A stretch of 64,000 nucleotides of DNA from Sva-07 sp963743825. Lineage in GTDB: Bacteria > Actinomycetota > Acidimicrobiia > Acidimicrobiales > Ilumatobacteraceae. The notes beneath the pieces were generated by a model. The model did no database searches. It saw only the letters and a list, made by a program, of their open reading frames with translations, and had not been told where the DNA came from. A program made the translations under genes and the position numbers. Location of the stretch: NCBI GenBank assembly GCA_963743825.1, contig CAVURC010000019.1, positions 1 through 64,000 of the forward strand, given 5' to 3'. This document shows, in pieces, positions 1 through 7,792 of the stretch (position 1 is the first letter of the stretch; each line of letters begins with the position of its first letter).

Positions 1-125
1 ACGGCCAGCCCAAAACCGCTTGCCAACGCGAGGACCACCGCCAGAAGCAGGCTGGCCTTCCCGTCGACTCGGCTTAGCTCTTCTCGGTTCTCATCGAGCA
101 ACCGAATCAGACGCTCCTCGCTCAC
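1..125 (-). CDS. Pycsar membrane effector (PycTM-like), N-terminal fragment
   Basis: Only the first 41 codons lie in the window; the gene continues past position 1. The GTG start (125-123) overlaps the TGA of the cyclase gene in a GTGA junction, so the two are translationally coupled. The visible protein starts MSEERLIRLLDENREE, then has a D-G-K-A-S motif and a hydrophobic stretch (SLLLAVVLALASGFGLAV) that looks like a first membrane helix. A short charged segment, a D-x-K-A motif and then membrane helices is the layout I know from Pycsar_TM (DUF5706-type) effectors, which are gated by cyclic CMP or cyclic UMP and disrupt the inner membrane during phage infection. The family call rests on this short stretch plus the position directly after a Pycsar-type cyclase. 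The remaining helices cannot be checked here. Confidence 0.65.
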   Translation of the reverse strand, partial: MSEERLIRLLDENREELSRVDGKASLLLAVVLALASGFGLA

Positions 126-1057
126 CGCAGCACACCTCGGCGTGAGAGCTGATGCCGCACGCTCTCACGCTCTCGGGCGTGCTTCTTCGCGAGCGCCGAG
201 CGGAAGAGGTTGCGATTCAACTCCGCACGGACAGGGTCCACCGTGTCGCGGCGTGTCTCGCCGGCGAGGATCGCTGCGTGGAACGAGGAGCCGCAGGTGT
301 CGCACCAGTCGGCGGTCAACAGTCGGCCAGATTGCTCTGCGTTATCGTGGTCGAGCGCGTCGATCCCGTGGTCCTGCCAGATGCTGTCGCTCGGAGTGCC
401 GCAGTCGCACGAGAACGTCAGGTAATCGTTCTTGGCGATTGCGTCCCAGATCGACCCTGTCACGACAGTTTCGTGGCGGTCTGCGGACTGCGCGGCCTTG
501 GCAGCGTAGTTCACGGCTTTGCCTGGCCATACGAGATCCTGAAACGACGTGTTCGCGATGCCGATCCGCTTGACCAGTAGCGGACTCGTCGCAACGCCAA
601 TCTTGAATCCGGTGGCGGGAAGCTGACCCTCATCTCTCCACTTCTTCTCCATCCGAAGCACGAGGCTGTCCTCGCTGAAGGTCCGCATCGTGATCGCGGC
701 ACACATGGCTCGCTCAACGGCATCCTCAGCCCAGAAGAGAGCGACCACGCAGTCGCCCTGCAACTGTGCGTAGCCAGCTCCGTGGCTGCGAGCAATGCGC
801 AACAGCGGCTCGAGCGCCGCGGCGTAGATGCTTGCGGTCGACGCCGCGTGCTTCCTTACCCCGAGCTGCGTCGACGACTTGAGATCGGCGACCACGGCGA
901 CAACGTCGACGACCTTGTACCACCGGCGGGCTGTGATCGGGGCCGGATCATCATCCAGGTCGAGGTCCGACACCTCAATGACGTCCGGCTTGGCCGCCAA
1001 TTCTTCTCGAACATGATCATCTGCTTCCTTGAGCAGCTCGGTCAGATCGATGCTCAT
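122..1057 (-). CDS. pycC: Pycsar pyrimidine (uridylate/cytidylate) cyclase, PycC-like
   Basis: A stand-alone class III nucleotidyl cyclase of 311 residues. A metal-binding Asp sits in VVADLKSST (about residue 58) and a second in QLQGDCVVALFW (about residue 102). A conserved segment follows with TGFKIGVATSPLLVKRIG and GKAVNYAAKAAQSADRHE, and a Cys-containing tail (CDCG, WCDTC). The tail and the spacing between the motifs match Pycsar cyclases rather than ordinary adenylate cyclases, which normally carry regulatory or membrane domains. By family, it would make cCMP or cUMP from CTP or UTP on phage infection and activate the adjoining membrane effector. The ATG (1057-1055) overlaps the DUF1883 stop (ATGA), and its own stop overlaps the effector start. 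Which nucleotide it uses cannot be read from the sequence. Confidence 0.82.
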   Translation of the reverse strand: MSIDLTELLKEADDHVREELAAKPDVIEVSDLDLDDDPAPITARRWYKVVDVVAVVADLKSSTQLGVRKHAASTASIYAAALEPLLRIARSHGAGYAQLQGDCVVALFWAEDAVERAMCAAITMRTFSEDSLVLRMEKKWRDEGQLPATGFKIGVATSPLLVKRIGIANTSFQDLVWPGKAVNYAAKAAQSADRHETVVTGSIWDAIAKNDYLTFSCDCGTPSDSIWQDHGIDALDHDNAEQSGRLLTADWCDTCGSSFHAAILAGETRRDTVDPVRAELNRNLFRSALAKKHARERESVRHQLSRRGVLR

Positions 1058-1329
1058 CGCTTCGTTCCGAGCACTCGTACACTCGCTCGGACTTGGCCCG
1101 GGGCACCGCCCAGGTCAACCAGGGCATGCCAGTGACCAGGCGAGGGGATCCGCACGATGACCGGACTCTGCGTTGCGTGGCCGCCGACATACTGGAACTT
1201 GTCGCCGCGCTTGAAGCGGGCGAGATTGATCGGGTCGACGATGCGAACGTTCGCGGCATGGCCCTGCAGCGTGAACTGCACGGCGCGTTCGGCGCCGAGG
1301 TGACCCAGGTCGGTTTCGAGGTAGTTCAT
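1054..1329 (-). CDS. DUF1883 domain protein, first gene of the Pycsar operon
   Basis: A 91-residue protein that is almost entirely a DUF1883 domain: LxxDLGHLGAE near the start, a central FKRGDKFQYVGG, then the conserved SPGHWHALVDLGG and VRASVRVL ending. DUF1883 has no established function. I recall it as a domain that also occurs fused to TIR domains, which is itself a link to defence and signalling. A GAGGAGG Shine-Dalgarno sits 7 bases before the ATG, so this start is well supported. It is the promoter-proximal gene of the operon and overlaps the cyclase by 4 bases (ATGA). The overlap and the shared accessory context make a functional partnership with the cyclase likely, but its role (sensor, inhibitor or structural partner) is unknown. 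Confidence 0.8.
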   Translation of the reverse strand: MNYLETDLGHLGAERAVQFTLQGHAANVRIVDPINLARFKRGDKFQYVGGHATQSPVIVRIPSPGHWHALVDLGGAPGQVRASVRVLGTKR

Positions 1330-1435
1330 GTCAGGCCCTCCTCGGGCTTGGCTTGTACGCCCGAGGAGGTGTGCCTAGACTTCGAAGCGCTAACAAAGAA
1401 GCGGCTCGTTCCTCGGAACGGGTTTGTTGATGGAG

Positions 1436-1459
1436 GCCGGCACCGTTGTGTGCCGGCCT
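1436..1459. terminator. Terminator-like hairpin (GGCCGGCAC / GTGCCGGCC)
   Basis: A perfect 9-bp stem, GGCCGGCAC and GTGCCGGCC, around a 6-base loop, followed on the plus strand by TTT. It resembles an intrinsic terminator but lies between two divergent genes, where no terminator is expected. It could end a short untranslated RNA or belong to a leader. Confidence 0.5.
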
Positions 1460-1595
1460 TTGTCGTTGGCGCAGGAGCGCTAGGGCAAGCCTCGCGTGCG
1501 ACCTAACCGAGTGACGCAAGCGTTTGCAAGCTTTTCCTGGCTGAGCTCTGTCTGCTTGACTCCAAATCTTCCTGCACTTAAGAAATTCACCAGAA

Positions 1596-1616
1596 TTGTC
1601 TTGAGACAACTATACT
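1596..1616 (+). promoter_or_regulatory. Probable operator and -10 box of the HTH-peptidase gene
   Basis: The inverted repeat TTGTCT-TG-AGACAA (1596-1609) directly abuts a near-consensus -10 element TATACT (1611-1616). An AAGGAGG Shine-Dalgarno at 1624-1630 precedes the GTG start at 1638. A repeat touching the -10 box is a typical site for an autorepressing XRE-family protein, which is the N-terminal domain of the gene that follows. Confidence 0.5.
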
Positions 1617-1637
1617 CGTCCACGAAGGAGGGGCGCA

Positions 1638-2730
1638 GTGGTTGAGGAAGGACCGAGCATCGACCCCGCACTCGTCGATGGCGAACGCGTTCGCCGGGCT
1701 CGGCGAGCTTTGCGGACTCACCCAAGCTGAGCTCGCGTCTTCGGTCGGGTGCGTTGACTCCCGCGGCTCTGAGCCAGATCGAGCGAGGACATACGAAGCC
1801 GAGCCGCCCGACACTGGCCGCGATCTGCAAGGCGACCGGAATGCCGGCCAGCTACTTCGCCACCCGGGCCGGCAGCGAGGAACCACCCGGATTCTTCCGA
1901 GGTCTGCGTTCGATGCCAGCAAGAACCCGGGAAGTCACATCTTGCCCGCGCCCTCGCTGCTGCGCGATCTGGTGCAGGCGATAAGTGAGTTCGTGCGCCT
2001 ACCCGAGCTGAGCGTCCCCCGGTACGACCTCTCCGACTTCGGATCTATTGAAGCAGTCGCTGATCACGTGCGGCAGGAATGGGAACTCCCGCCTGGACCG
2101 GTCGACTCGGTCATCCGATCGCTGGAGCGTCATGGCTGCATCGTCGTGCGACAGGGCGGCTTCGAGGACTCAATTGATGCCTACTCCGTCAGGTACCCCG
2201 ACCATTGCATCGTCGTGCTCGGACGGACCAAGGGTGTCGCCACGCGGTCGCGGTTCGACGCAGCTCATGAGCTCGCGCATCTGCTGCTCCACAACGACGA
2301 CGACGCCGGTAGTTCGGTTGCAGAGAAGCAGGCGCAAGCGTTTGCGTCGGCGTTCCTCATGCCGCGTCAGGACATCGAGAATGAGCTGCCGCACTTCGCT
2401 GATTTCGATCGACTCCTTCAACTGAAGAACCTGTGGCGGGTGTCGATGCAGGCATTGCTGTACCGGTCTCGTTCACTAGGCGTCATGCCCGAGAGCGAGT
2501 ACACGCGAGCGATGAAGCTGATTTCTGCACGCGGTTGGCGGAAAGACGAACCCGGCGATCACTTCGGAGGGGCGCTCGAGGAGCCCACTCTGCTCGGGCG
2601 CGCTGGCTCTCTCCTGCAATCGATGGACATCTCGCTAATCGATCTCGCGCACCGGGCGGGGCTTCCGATCTCGCTTGTCGAACAGCTGCTGGAGAGCGGC
2701 GGCGACTCTCGTCCCGTACTTCAGGTCTAG
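1638..2730 (+). CDS. XRE-family HTH plus ImmA/IrrE-like metallopeptidase (frameshifted)
   Basis: The N-terminal part is an XRE helix-turn-helix (GERVRRAR, LCGLTQAELASSVG, then TPAALSQIERGHTKPS). The C-terminal part is an ImmA/IrrE-type peptidase with the zinc motif HELAH in RFDAAHELAHLLLH and the usual SAFLMPRQDI segment after it. Such proteins repress genes of mobile elements and release them when the peptidase acts. The gene is out of frame at three places near the start: about 1695, about 1750 (both +1) and about 1925 (-1). Correcting these gives one continuous protein, and given similar single-base shifts across the window I suspect sequencing errors rather than decay. Its divergent placement next to a Pycsar operon recalls the CapH/CapP regulator pair of CBASS. 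The start was chosen for its AAGGAGG ribosome site. Confidence 0.72.
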
Positions 2731-2952
2731 GCATTCCGGTGCAGTCTCGCTCACCGACCAAGCCAACCGATCACTGATTGCGCATCTGCTCCGCACCGAG
2801 CAGTCTGCGACGAGACCACACCATTCATCGACTCGCTCGGGAACACGAGAGCAGTGCGTGCGGTGCCGCGGCGTCCTGAACTCGTGATCTCACGCTGGGA
2901 ACGACTCGGGGCCGTGCCGGGGCTCGCCTGGATCAGACTCCCAAGCTGACGT
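2731..2952. other. Intergenic region with no recognised feature
   Basis: About 220 bases between the convergent HTH-peptidase and integrase genes. Short open frames exist on both strands, but none has a ribosome site or a recognisable protein. Confidence 0.5.
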
Positions 2953-4057
2953 TCAGGCACTCCCAGGGATGAGTCGATCGATCGACGACGCAACTTCAAC
3001 GTCACGATGTTCGGCTGCATGCTGATACCGCAACGCCGCTCGCGGTGACGCGTGGCCCAGCCTGGCCATCGACTCGCGGATGCTGGCGCCGGCGCTCGCG
3101 GTGAGCGTTCCTGCGTGATGACGGAGATCGTGAAAAGTGCAATCGACGCCGGCGTCGCGGCGTGCGTTGTTCCACACGCGCCGCCATACCGTGATCGTCG
3201 GTGTCGTTCCGGTCCGCGAGTCGGCGAAGAGCAGGTCGTCGCCGGTCAGACCGAACTCAGCGAGGTGGCGCTCGACCTCCCTGCCGACCGCCGATGGAAG
3301 TGCGAGTCGCCTCGTTCCGGCGTCGGTCTTCGGAAGCTCGCGTCGGGGTACGCCACCCACGAACACGATCGACGAGCCGACCGTGATCGTCCACCGTCCA
3401 TCACGTTCGACGACATCGCTCACTCGCAAGGCCAAGCACTCGCCACGGCGCAGCCCGACGAGACTCGCGAGGAGCACCATCAGTCGGTAACGCGGTTTGA
3501 TCGCGTCGGCGAGTGCGAGAACGTCGTCCATCGACAAGATCGGTCGTTCCGTGCTGTGCTCGACGGCGGCTCCCTTGAGGTTGCACGGATTCGACCGAAG
3601 TATTCGGTCGTCGACTGCGGCCTGGAGTATCTGACGGAGCAACCGGTACGCCTTGGCTGTCGTCACTCGACTCTGCGAACCAGCACCGATCTCGCCGTAC
3701 CAACTGCGAATGCTCTCCGAATCGATCTGGCCGATCTGCCTCGGTTCCGAGAGGCGGTTCGAGATACTGCCGGAACAGGTATCGGTACAGCTCCATCGTC
3801 TTGGGACGGAGATCTCCTCTCGAGTCGAGCCATGCCTTCCCGTATGCGCCGAACGCAATCTTGCCTCGATCGAGGTCGAGCGCATCACCTCGGTCGAGGT
3901 CGGTCTCCATCGTGGCGAGCCATCGTCCGGCACCGGCCTTCGTGTCGAACGTGCTCTGGGCCGACTGGATCTTGCCCGTCTGTGGGTGGGTGAAGCGCGC
4001 TTGCCACCGACCGGACGGGAGCTTGCGAACCGACCCGAAACCTCGCCGCTGTGCCAT
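2953..4057 (-). CDS. Tyrosine-family site-specific integrase (frameshifted)
   Basis: A phage/ICE-type integrase. The N-terminal arm-binding part starts MAQRRGFGSVRKLPSGRWQA, followed by a SAM-like core-binding region. The catalytic domain shows the tyrosine-recombinase residues: Arg in GLRRGECLAL, HDLRHHAGT (H-x-x-R), GHASPRAALRYQH with the final His, and the nucleophile Tyr in RYQH. A +1 shift at about 3745-3757 splits it into two frames, which rejoin as ...QYLEPPLG / RQIGQIDSESIRSWY. The protein would be about 365 residues, normal for the family. It is oriented away from the tRNA-Ala gene 100 bp away, whose 3' end faces it, the usual arrangement for an element integrated in a tRNA gene. Confidence 0.85.
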
Positions 4058-4125
4058 CTACGAGACCCTTCTTGCCCGCTGCTACTGGCACGATACTGGC
4101 ACGCCGCGCCTCATCTTGCAACGAG

Positions 4126-4158
4126 AAAGCCCCCGGCAGCTCTGCTACCAGGGGCTTT
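4126..4158 (-). terminator. Hairpin terminator downstream of tRNA-Ala
   Basis: AAAGCCCC (4126-4133) pairs with GGGGCTTT (4151-4158) around a 17-base loop. It lies 3 bases past the CCA end of the minus-strand tRNA and would end its transcript. It may equally be part of the integrated element's attachment-site end. Confidence 0.6.
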
Positions 4159-4160
4159 AA

Positions 4161-4237
4161 TGGTGGAGACGATGGGAATCGAACCCACGACCCCCTGCTT
4201 GCAAAGCAGGTGCTCTAGCCAACTGAGCTACGTCCCC
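4161..4237 (-). tRNA. alaT: tRNA-Ala (anticodon UGC)
   Basis: A full cloverleaf reads on the minus strand. The acceptor GGGGACG pairs with CGTCTCC; the D-arm is GCTCAGTTGGCTAGAGC; the anticodon stem CCTGC/GCAGG encloses the loop TTTGCAA (anticodon TGC); the T-arm contains GGTTCGATTCC. CCA is encoded. Its 3' end faces the integrase, so it is the likely attachment site of the element to its left. In mycobacteria tRNA-Ala directly follows tRNA-Ile downstream of gyrA; here the two are separated by about 17.7 kb. Confidence 0.97.
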
Positions 4238-4278
4238 CGGTTGGGGATTCCGCGAACGGAACCCGAACACGATACCTC

Positions 4279-5211
4279 TCAGGTCGGCGAGCAGTGCACC
4301 CACTCGCGAGCGACTTCGAGGCCGACGCTGCGATAGAGACCGAGCGCGTTCACGTTGTCGGCCTCGACGCCGAGGCCGAGGATCTCCACACCGGTGGCCG
4401 ACAATCGGTGGAAGCTCTCGACGAGGAGAGCTCTGCCGAGCCCTACCCCTCGGTCGGCGTACCCCACCGCGAGTTGACTGACCCACCCGATACCTCCGGT
4501 GAATGTCCGACACATCGCTACACCAGCAACCGGGCCCGACCCCTCGTTGCGTCGGGCCAGCACTGCGAGTTCCGGGACGAACGACGCCTCGTGGAGAAAG
4601 AGCGCCCGCCACTCGTCGAGCGGCCGATCGGTGTGGCCCACGACGTCGGTCCACATCGGGTAGATCAGCGCGTGGACCTCCTCGTCATCGACGCCCGGAC
4701 GAAACGGAGCCGACCGAATGCCGTCGGGCCAGACCGTCGACCCGAGATCGGCGATGTCGGCGCGACGCTCGAGTTCGAAGCTCGACCGCGTCGGTCGGTA
4801 CCCGAACTCGTCCAGCACATCGAGCAGCAGCTGGTCCTGGTTCGGTGCATCGATCTGTGTGCCACCCGCCTCGATCAGCCAGCCGACGAGGAGTCGCCGT
4901 GCGCTCGCCGCGTCCGACGCGGACGGATCGATCGACAGATTGGTGTGACCGTGTCCGACGAGCAGGGCGAAGCCGACGACGGAGGGCTCGGCACCCGGCA
5001 CGACTGCAACCCGCGCTCCCCGATCCAGTGATCCCATGGCGTGCCGTACCCGGTCGAGTTCGGCACGGGTGTCGTCGACGTCACCATCGGGCGTCCCCCA
5101 CCACGCGGTGTCCTGCGCAACCTGCACGGCGAAGATCGCATCCACGTCAGCCTCGGTCGCTGGGCGCAGGACGACCTGGACATCACGGTTCGACTCCACG
5201 GCGGGCAGCAT
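4279..5211 (-). CDS. GNAT-family N-acetyltransferase, double domain
   Basis: 310 residues with two GNAT folds, the C-terminal one clearly active-looking. It has the acetyl-CoA loop VGYADRGVGLGRALL (an R-x-x-G-x-G/A-like turn), followed by LGVEADNVNALGLYRSVGLEV, the typical beta-strand plus N-x-x-x-x-x-x-Y ending. The N-terminal half (LRPATEADVDAIFAV) is a divergent copy, as in mycothiol synthase and related two-domain acetyltransferases. The ATG at 5211 (MLPAVESN) was preferred over an upstream in-frame start because the latter would run into the divergent gene region. The substrate is unknown. It lies just outside the tRNA-bounded element and ends 41 bp from the tRNA. Confidence 0.75.
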   Translation of the reverse strand: MLPAVESNRDVQVVLRPATEADVDAIFAVQVAQDTAWWGTPDGDVDDTRAELDRVRHAMGSLDRGARVAVVPGAEPSVVGFALLVGHGHTNLSIDPSASDAASARRLLVGWLIEAGGTQIDAPNQDQLLLDVLDEFGYRPTRSSFELERRADIADLGSTVWPDGIRSAPFRPGVDDEEVHALIYPMWTDVVGHTDRPLDEWRALFLHEASFVPELAVLARRNEGSGPVAGVAMCRTFTGGIGWVSQLAVGYADRGVGLGRALLVESFHRLSATGVEILGLGVEADNVNALGLYRSVGLEVAREWVHCSPT

Positions 5212-5266
5212 CGCGCAACGGCCGTCCGGTGGGAGTGGAGATTTCGAACTCCGTACCATCGACCGG

Positions 5267-6083
5267 ATGTCACGTCTTCGTTTCGAACGACGCCCGACTC
5301 CAACTCCTTCCACTGCAGGAGAACATCCCGATGGTGACAGCGTCGTCGATCTCGCCGTCGGGAATGACGTTGGCAGGCAAGTACGGGATGGGGGTGCTCT
5401 CGATCGCCTCGAATTCGACTGCCGGCATCCAAGCTCTCCCGACTCAATGGGGATTCGCCGAGCAAGCCGCCGCCGAACACGGCCAGAGCGTCGATCGCAA
5501 GAACTGGCGGGTCCTGATGGCGTTCCACCTCGCCGAGAGTCGTGAGCAGGCCCGCAACGAGGCCGTCGATGGCCTGCACCGCTGGCACAACGAGTACAAC
5601 GTCTGGACGCTGGGACGCCCGAACGCCACCCATGTCGACGACAAGTGGGAACTGCTGGAGCAGACCACCGGTGGCGCGGCAGGCGCCGGTGCCGGTGTCA
5701 TCGGCACGCCCGACGATCTCGTTGCAGCCATCCGCCATCTGCAGGACATCACGGGGGGCTTCGGCGTGGTACTCGGGTTCGCGCACGACTGGGCCAACCG
5801 TGAGGCCACCCTGCGGTCGTGGGAGCTGTTGGCTCGGTACGTGATCCCCGAACTGAACGGCTACACCGCCGGCCTGCGCGAGTCGCAGGAGTACCTCAAC
5901 CGCCACCAGGCCGAACTGATGGCAGGAGCATCGGCGGCGGTCGTCAGCAAGATCCTCGCGCACGAGGGCGCAGCAGCAGCGATGCAGGTCTCCATGGAGC
6001 AGGCCGCCCAGGCCGCTGCGGCACAAGAGGCCAAGCAGTCCGAGTTCCGGCCCGGCGGCGGCCTCCCCACCTCCACCAGCTGA
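5267..6083 (+). pseudogene. LLM flavin-dependent oxidoreductase with internal out-of-frame deletion
   Basis: From about 5290 the sequence encodes the C-terminal two-thirds of a luciferase-like monooxygenase of the limonene-monooxygenase type: ISPSGMTLAGKYGMGVLS, then a central helix-rich region, ending LPTSTS. The residues expected before this (flavin-binding start, about 120-150 residues) are missing. The ATG at 5267 begins MSRLRF, which is how many intact family members start, but it is in another frame and diverges after about six codons. The simplest reading is an internal deletion that fused the very start to the C-terminal part out of frame. A collapsed assembly could look the same. A product, if any, would lack the flavin site. 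Confidence 0.65.
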
Positions 6084-6167
6084 CCGTCACCAAAGACGCC
6101 GGTTTGCGTGACAGTTCCGTTGGAACGGGCCAACCAAACCGTGACGCAAACGTCGAAATGACGGTCA
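6081..6167. repeat. Palindromic intergenic repeat (copy 1) between convergent genes
   Basis: An inner element at 6101-6151 has near-inverted ends GGTTTGCGTGAC and GTGACGCAAAC. An outer inverted pair TGACCGTCA (6081-6089) and TGACGGTCA (6159-6167) includes the stop codons of both flanking convergent genes. A related copy in opposite orientation lies at 63596-63646, sharing a core of more than 20 identical bases. It probably acts as a bidirectional terminator. Confidence 0.7.
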
Positions 6168-6344
6168 ATCGTCCTTGAGTGCGACGGCGTTCGGGGTGAC
6201 GTTCATCTTCGGCTCGTAGTCGGCCACCTCGACTGCCCGTCCCTCCGATCGGAATTCATCACGAAGCCGCGTGCGGCACGAGTCACACGGACCGTAGAAG
6301 TCGTCGACGACATCTCCATGACAGCGAGGGCAGGAGAACTCCAT
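6165..6344 (-). CDS. Small zinc-ribbon protein (59 aa)
   Basis: A 59-residue protein beginning MEFSCPRCHGDVV with a second pair in CDSC 15 residues later. This C-P-x-C ... C-x-x-C pattern is typical of a single zinc ribbon. An acidic, hydrophilic tail follows. The ATG at 6344 begins directly before the first Cys pair; longer in-frame starts lack similarity to the rest. It is convergent with the LLM remnant and divergent from the next gene, with about 35 bases between start codons. No specific function can be assigned. Confidence 0.65.
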   Translation of the reverse strand: MEFSCPRCHGDVVDDFYGPCDSCRTRLRDEFRSEGRAVEVADYEPKMNVTPNAVALKDD

Positions 6345-6379
6345 GTCGGTCGACGCTAGTGCGCCTACGATCCACAGCG

Positions 6380-7792
6380 ATGCCGTCGCCAACTCCGCCG
6401 TTCGACGACGAGGGTGACGCACCCGTCGAGGCCATCGGCAACGACGACCCCGTCAACGCTCGGTCGCGGCCGCATTACTGGTTCCGGCGTGCAGTCGTGG
6501 TCGGCGGAGTCGTGGCAGTCGTCGCCACCGCTGCGATCGTGATCACCACGCTGACCAGCAGTTCCAATGGTGCGGCGCCGTTGGGGACGGTGAGCGCAGA
6601 GTGGAATCGAATCGTGCTGGTCGACGAACGAACGGGCCGCGTGATCGTCGACGACGCGCAAGGTGACGAACTTGCTCGCATCGACACCGGCATCCGATCC
6701 GTGCTCGACAGTGCTGTCGTCGACTCCACCGCGGTCGTCGTGTCGGCCACGGCAACGAGCATCGTCGACCTTGCCGACGAGACATCGACGGAACACACGA
6801 TCGGTACCGACACCGTCACATGGCCGACGGGCACCGGCCTCACGATGATCGCTGCCGATACCGGTGCCGCTCGAGGGTTGATCATCCACGGTCCGAGTGG
6901 CGACGTGATCGACACCGATGCGTTCGATCCGATCGCTGGCACCCGGTACGAATGGAGTGGCGCCCGCAGTGGCCCATCGGGCCGCGACATCCTGGTCACC
7001 GACTCGGGCAACTTCCAGAGTGTGTTGTTCTCGTTCGATCGAGCTGAGCCCTCGTACTTCCCCGGGCTGGCGCTCGCCGTCGACGACGACGTGGTGGTCA
7101 CCGCCCAGAACGTCGGTACCGAAGCCACCGTCAACGTCTTCGACCACGATGGACAGGCAATCTCATCGGGCGCCACCACGTCGGTTCGAGCGGCACTCAT
7201 CGGCGGTGATTCCATCCAGTTGATCACGGTCGACGGTGAGATCGTGACGATGTCGACCTCCTCGGGCGACACCGAGTCGGTGGGCCGGCTCGCACTCGGG
7301 TCGGTCGAATTCGGTGTCGTCACCACGAGCGGCGACCGTCTCGTGGTCGTCGGCGCCGATGGGTCGGCACTCGTCGACGACACCGGTGTGGAGATCGGTA
7401 ACTACCCGGGTGCAGAGCTGGCTCCGGAGACGTGGGCTGCACGAGGATCGACGTGCGTGGCGTTGACCGACGACACGTCGGGCCAGGTGGCGCTCGTCGC
7501 GTTCGACGATGGTTCGACACTGAATGAGGCAGCGATGACGGCTCCGCTGTTCTCCACCGTCGACGGCTGCACGGTCGCATCGCGGGTCGCCACCGGATAC
7601 CAGGTCACCTCACCCGAGTCCGTCGCCACGGTCGACGTCGACGGGGTCGGTGCGATGGTCGGCCTCTCCCCCGACGGCGCGAAGGTCGCGCTCGCAATCG
7701 AGGGTCGCCTCGCTCTCGCCGACGCCGCGACAGGGACCGACACGATCGATCTCGGCCCGACGGGCCGCACCGTGGAGTTCACCCGACAATGA
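6380..7792 (+). CDS. Membrane-anchored extracytoplasmic protein, probable beta-propeller
   Basis: 470 residues. A short charged N-terminus precedes one transmembrane helix (about residues 35-55, rich in V/A/I/T), and the remainder is predicted outside the cell. The outer part has repeated strands with acidic turns (VDDAQGDELARIDTG, VDGEIVTMSTSSGDTE, DGSALVDDTGVEIG), the look of a WD/PQQ-type propeller, but I do not recognise a named family. The start at 6380 (MPSPTPPFDDEG) gives a short cytoplasmic tail; an ATG-like start seven codons upstream is possible. Its stop overlaps the start of the next gene (ATGA), so the two form an operon. Confidence 0.55.
   Translation: MPSPTPPFDDEGDAPVEAIGNDDPVNARSRPHYWFRRAVVVGGVVAVVATAAIVITTLTSSSNGAAPLGTVSAEWNRIVLVDERTGRVIVDDAQGDELARIDTGIRSVLDSAVVDSTAVVVSATATSIVDLADETSTEHTIGTDTVTWPTGTGLTMIAADTGAARGLIIHGPSGDVIDTDAFDPIAGTRYEWSGARSGPSGRDILVTDSGNFQSVLFSFDRAEPSYFPGLALAVDDDVVVTAQNVGTEATVNVFDHDGQAISSGATTSVRAALIGGDSIQLITVDGEIVTMSTSSGDTESVGRLALGSVEFGVVTTSGDRLVVVGADGSALVDDTGVEIGNYPGAELAPETWAARGSTCVALTDDTSGQVALVAFDDGSTLNEAAMTAPLFSTVDGCTVASRVATGYQVTSPESVATVDVDGVGAMVGLSPDGAKVALAIEGRLALADAATGTDTIDLGPTGRTVEFTRQ

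Larger units (their letters stand above)
1330..1637. other. Divergent intergenic control region between the Pycsar operon and the HTH-peptidase gene
   Basis: About 308 bases without a recognisable gene. It holds the Shine-Dalgarno of the DUF1883 gene (minus strand), a strong GC hairpin at 1436-1459, a short inverted repeat at 1596-1609 and a TATACT -10-like box at 1611-1616 for the plus-strand gene. The stretch 1550-1620 is clearly more AT-rich than its surroundings, as expected of a promoter. No credible protein was seen in it. Confidence 0.6.

Noticed and set aside
1638..2730. Calling the HTH-peptidase gene a decayed pseudogene.
   Set aside because: Its shifts resemble those in parB and other conserved genes in this record, so an error in sequencing is at least as likely.
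2731..2952. A possible toxin gene after the HTH-peptidase gene, as in some ImmA-linked modules.
   Set aside because: No frame in this gap has a ribosome site or toxin-like sequence.
4503..6083. A 526-codon frame that would give a full-length LLM protein.
   Set aside because: Its first half is antisense to an acetyltransferase and has no LLM similarity; only the portion from about 5290 is homologous.
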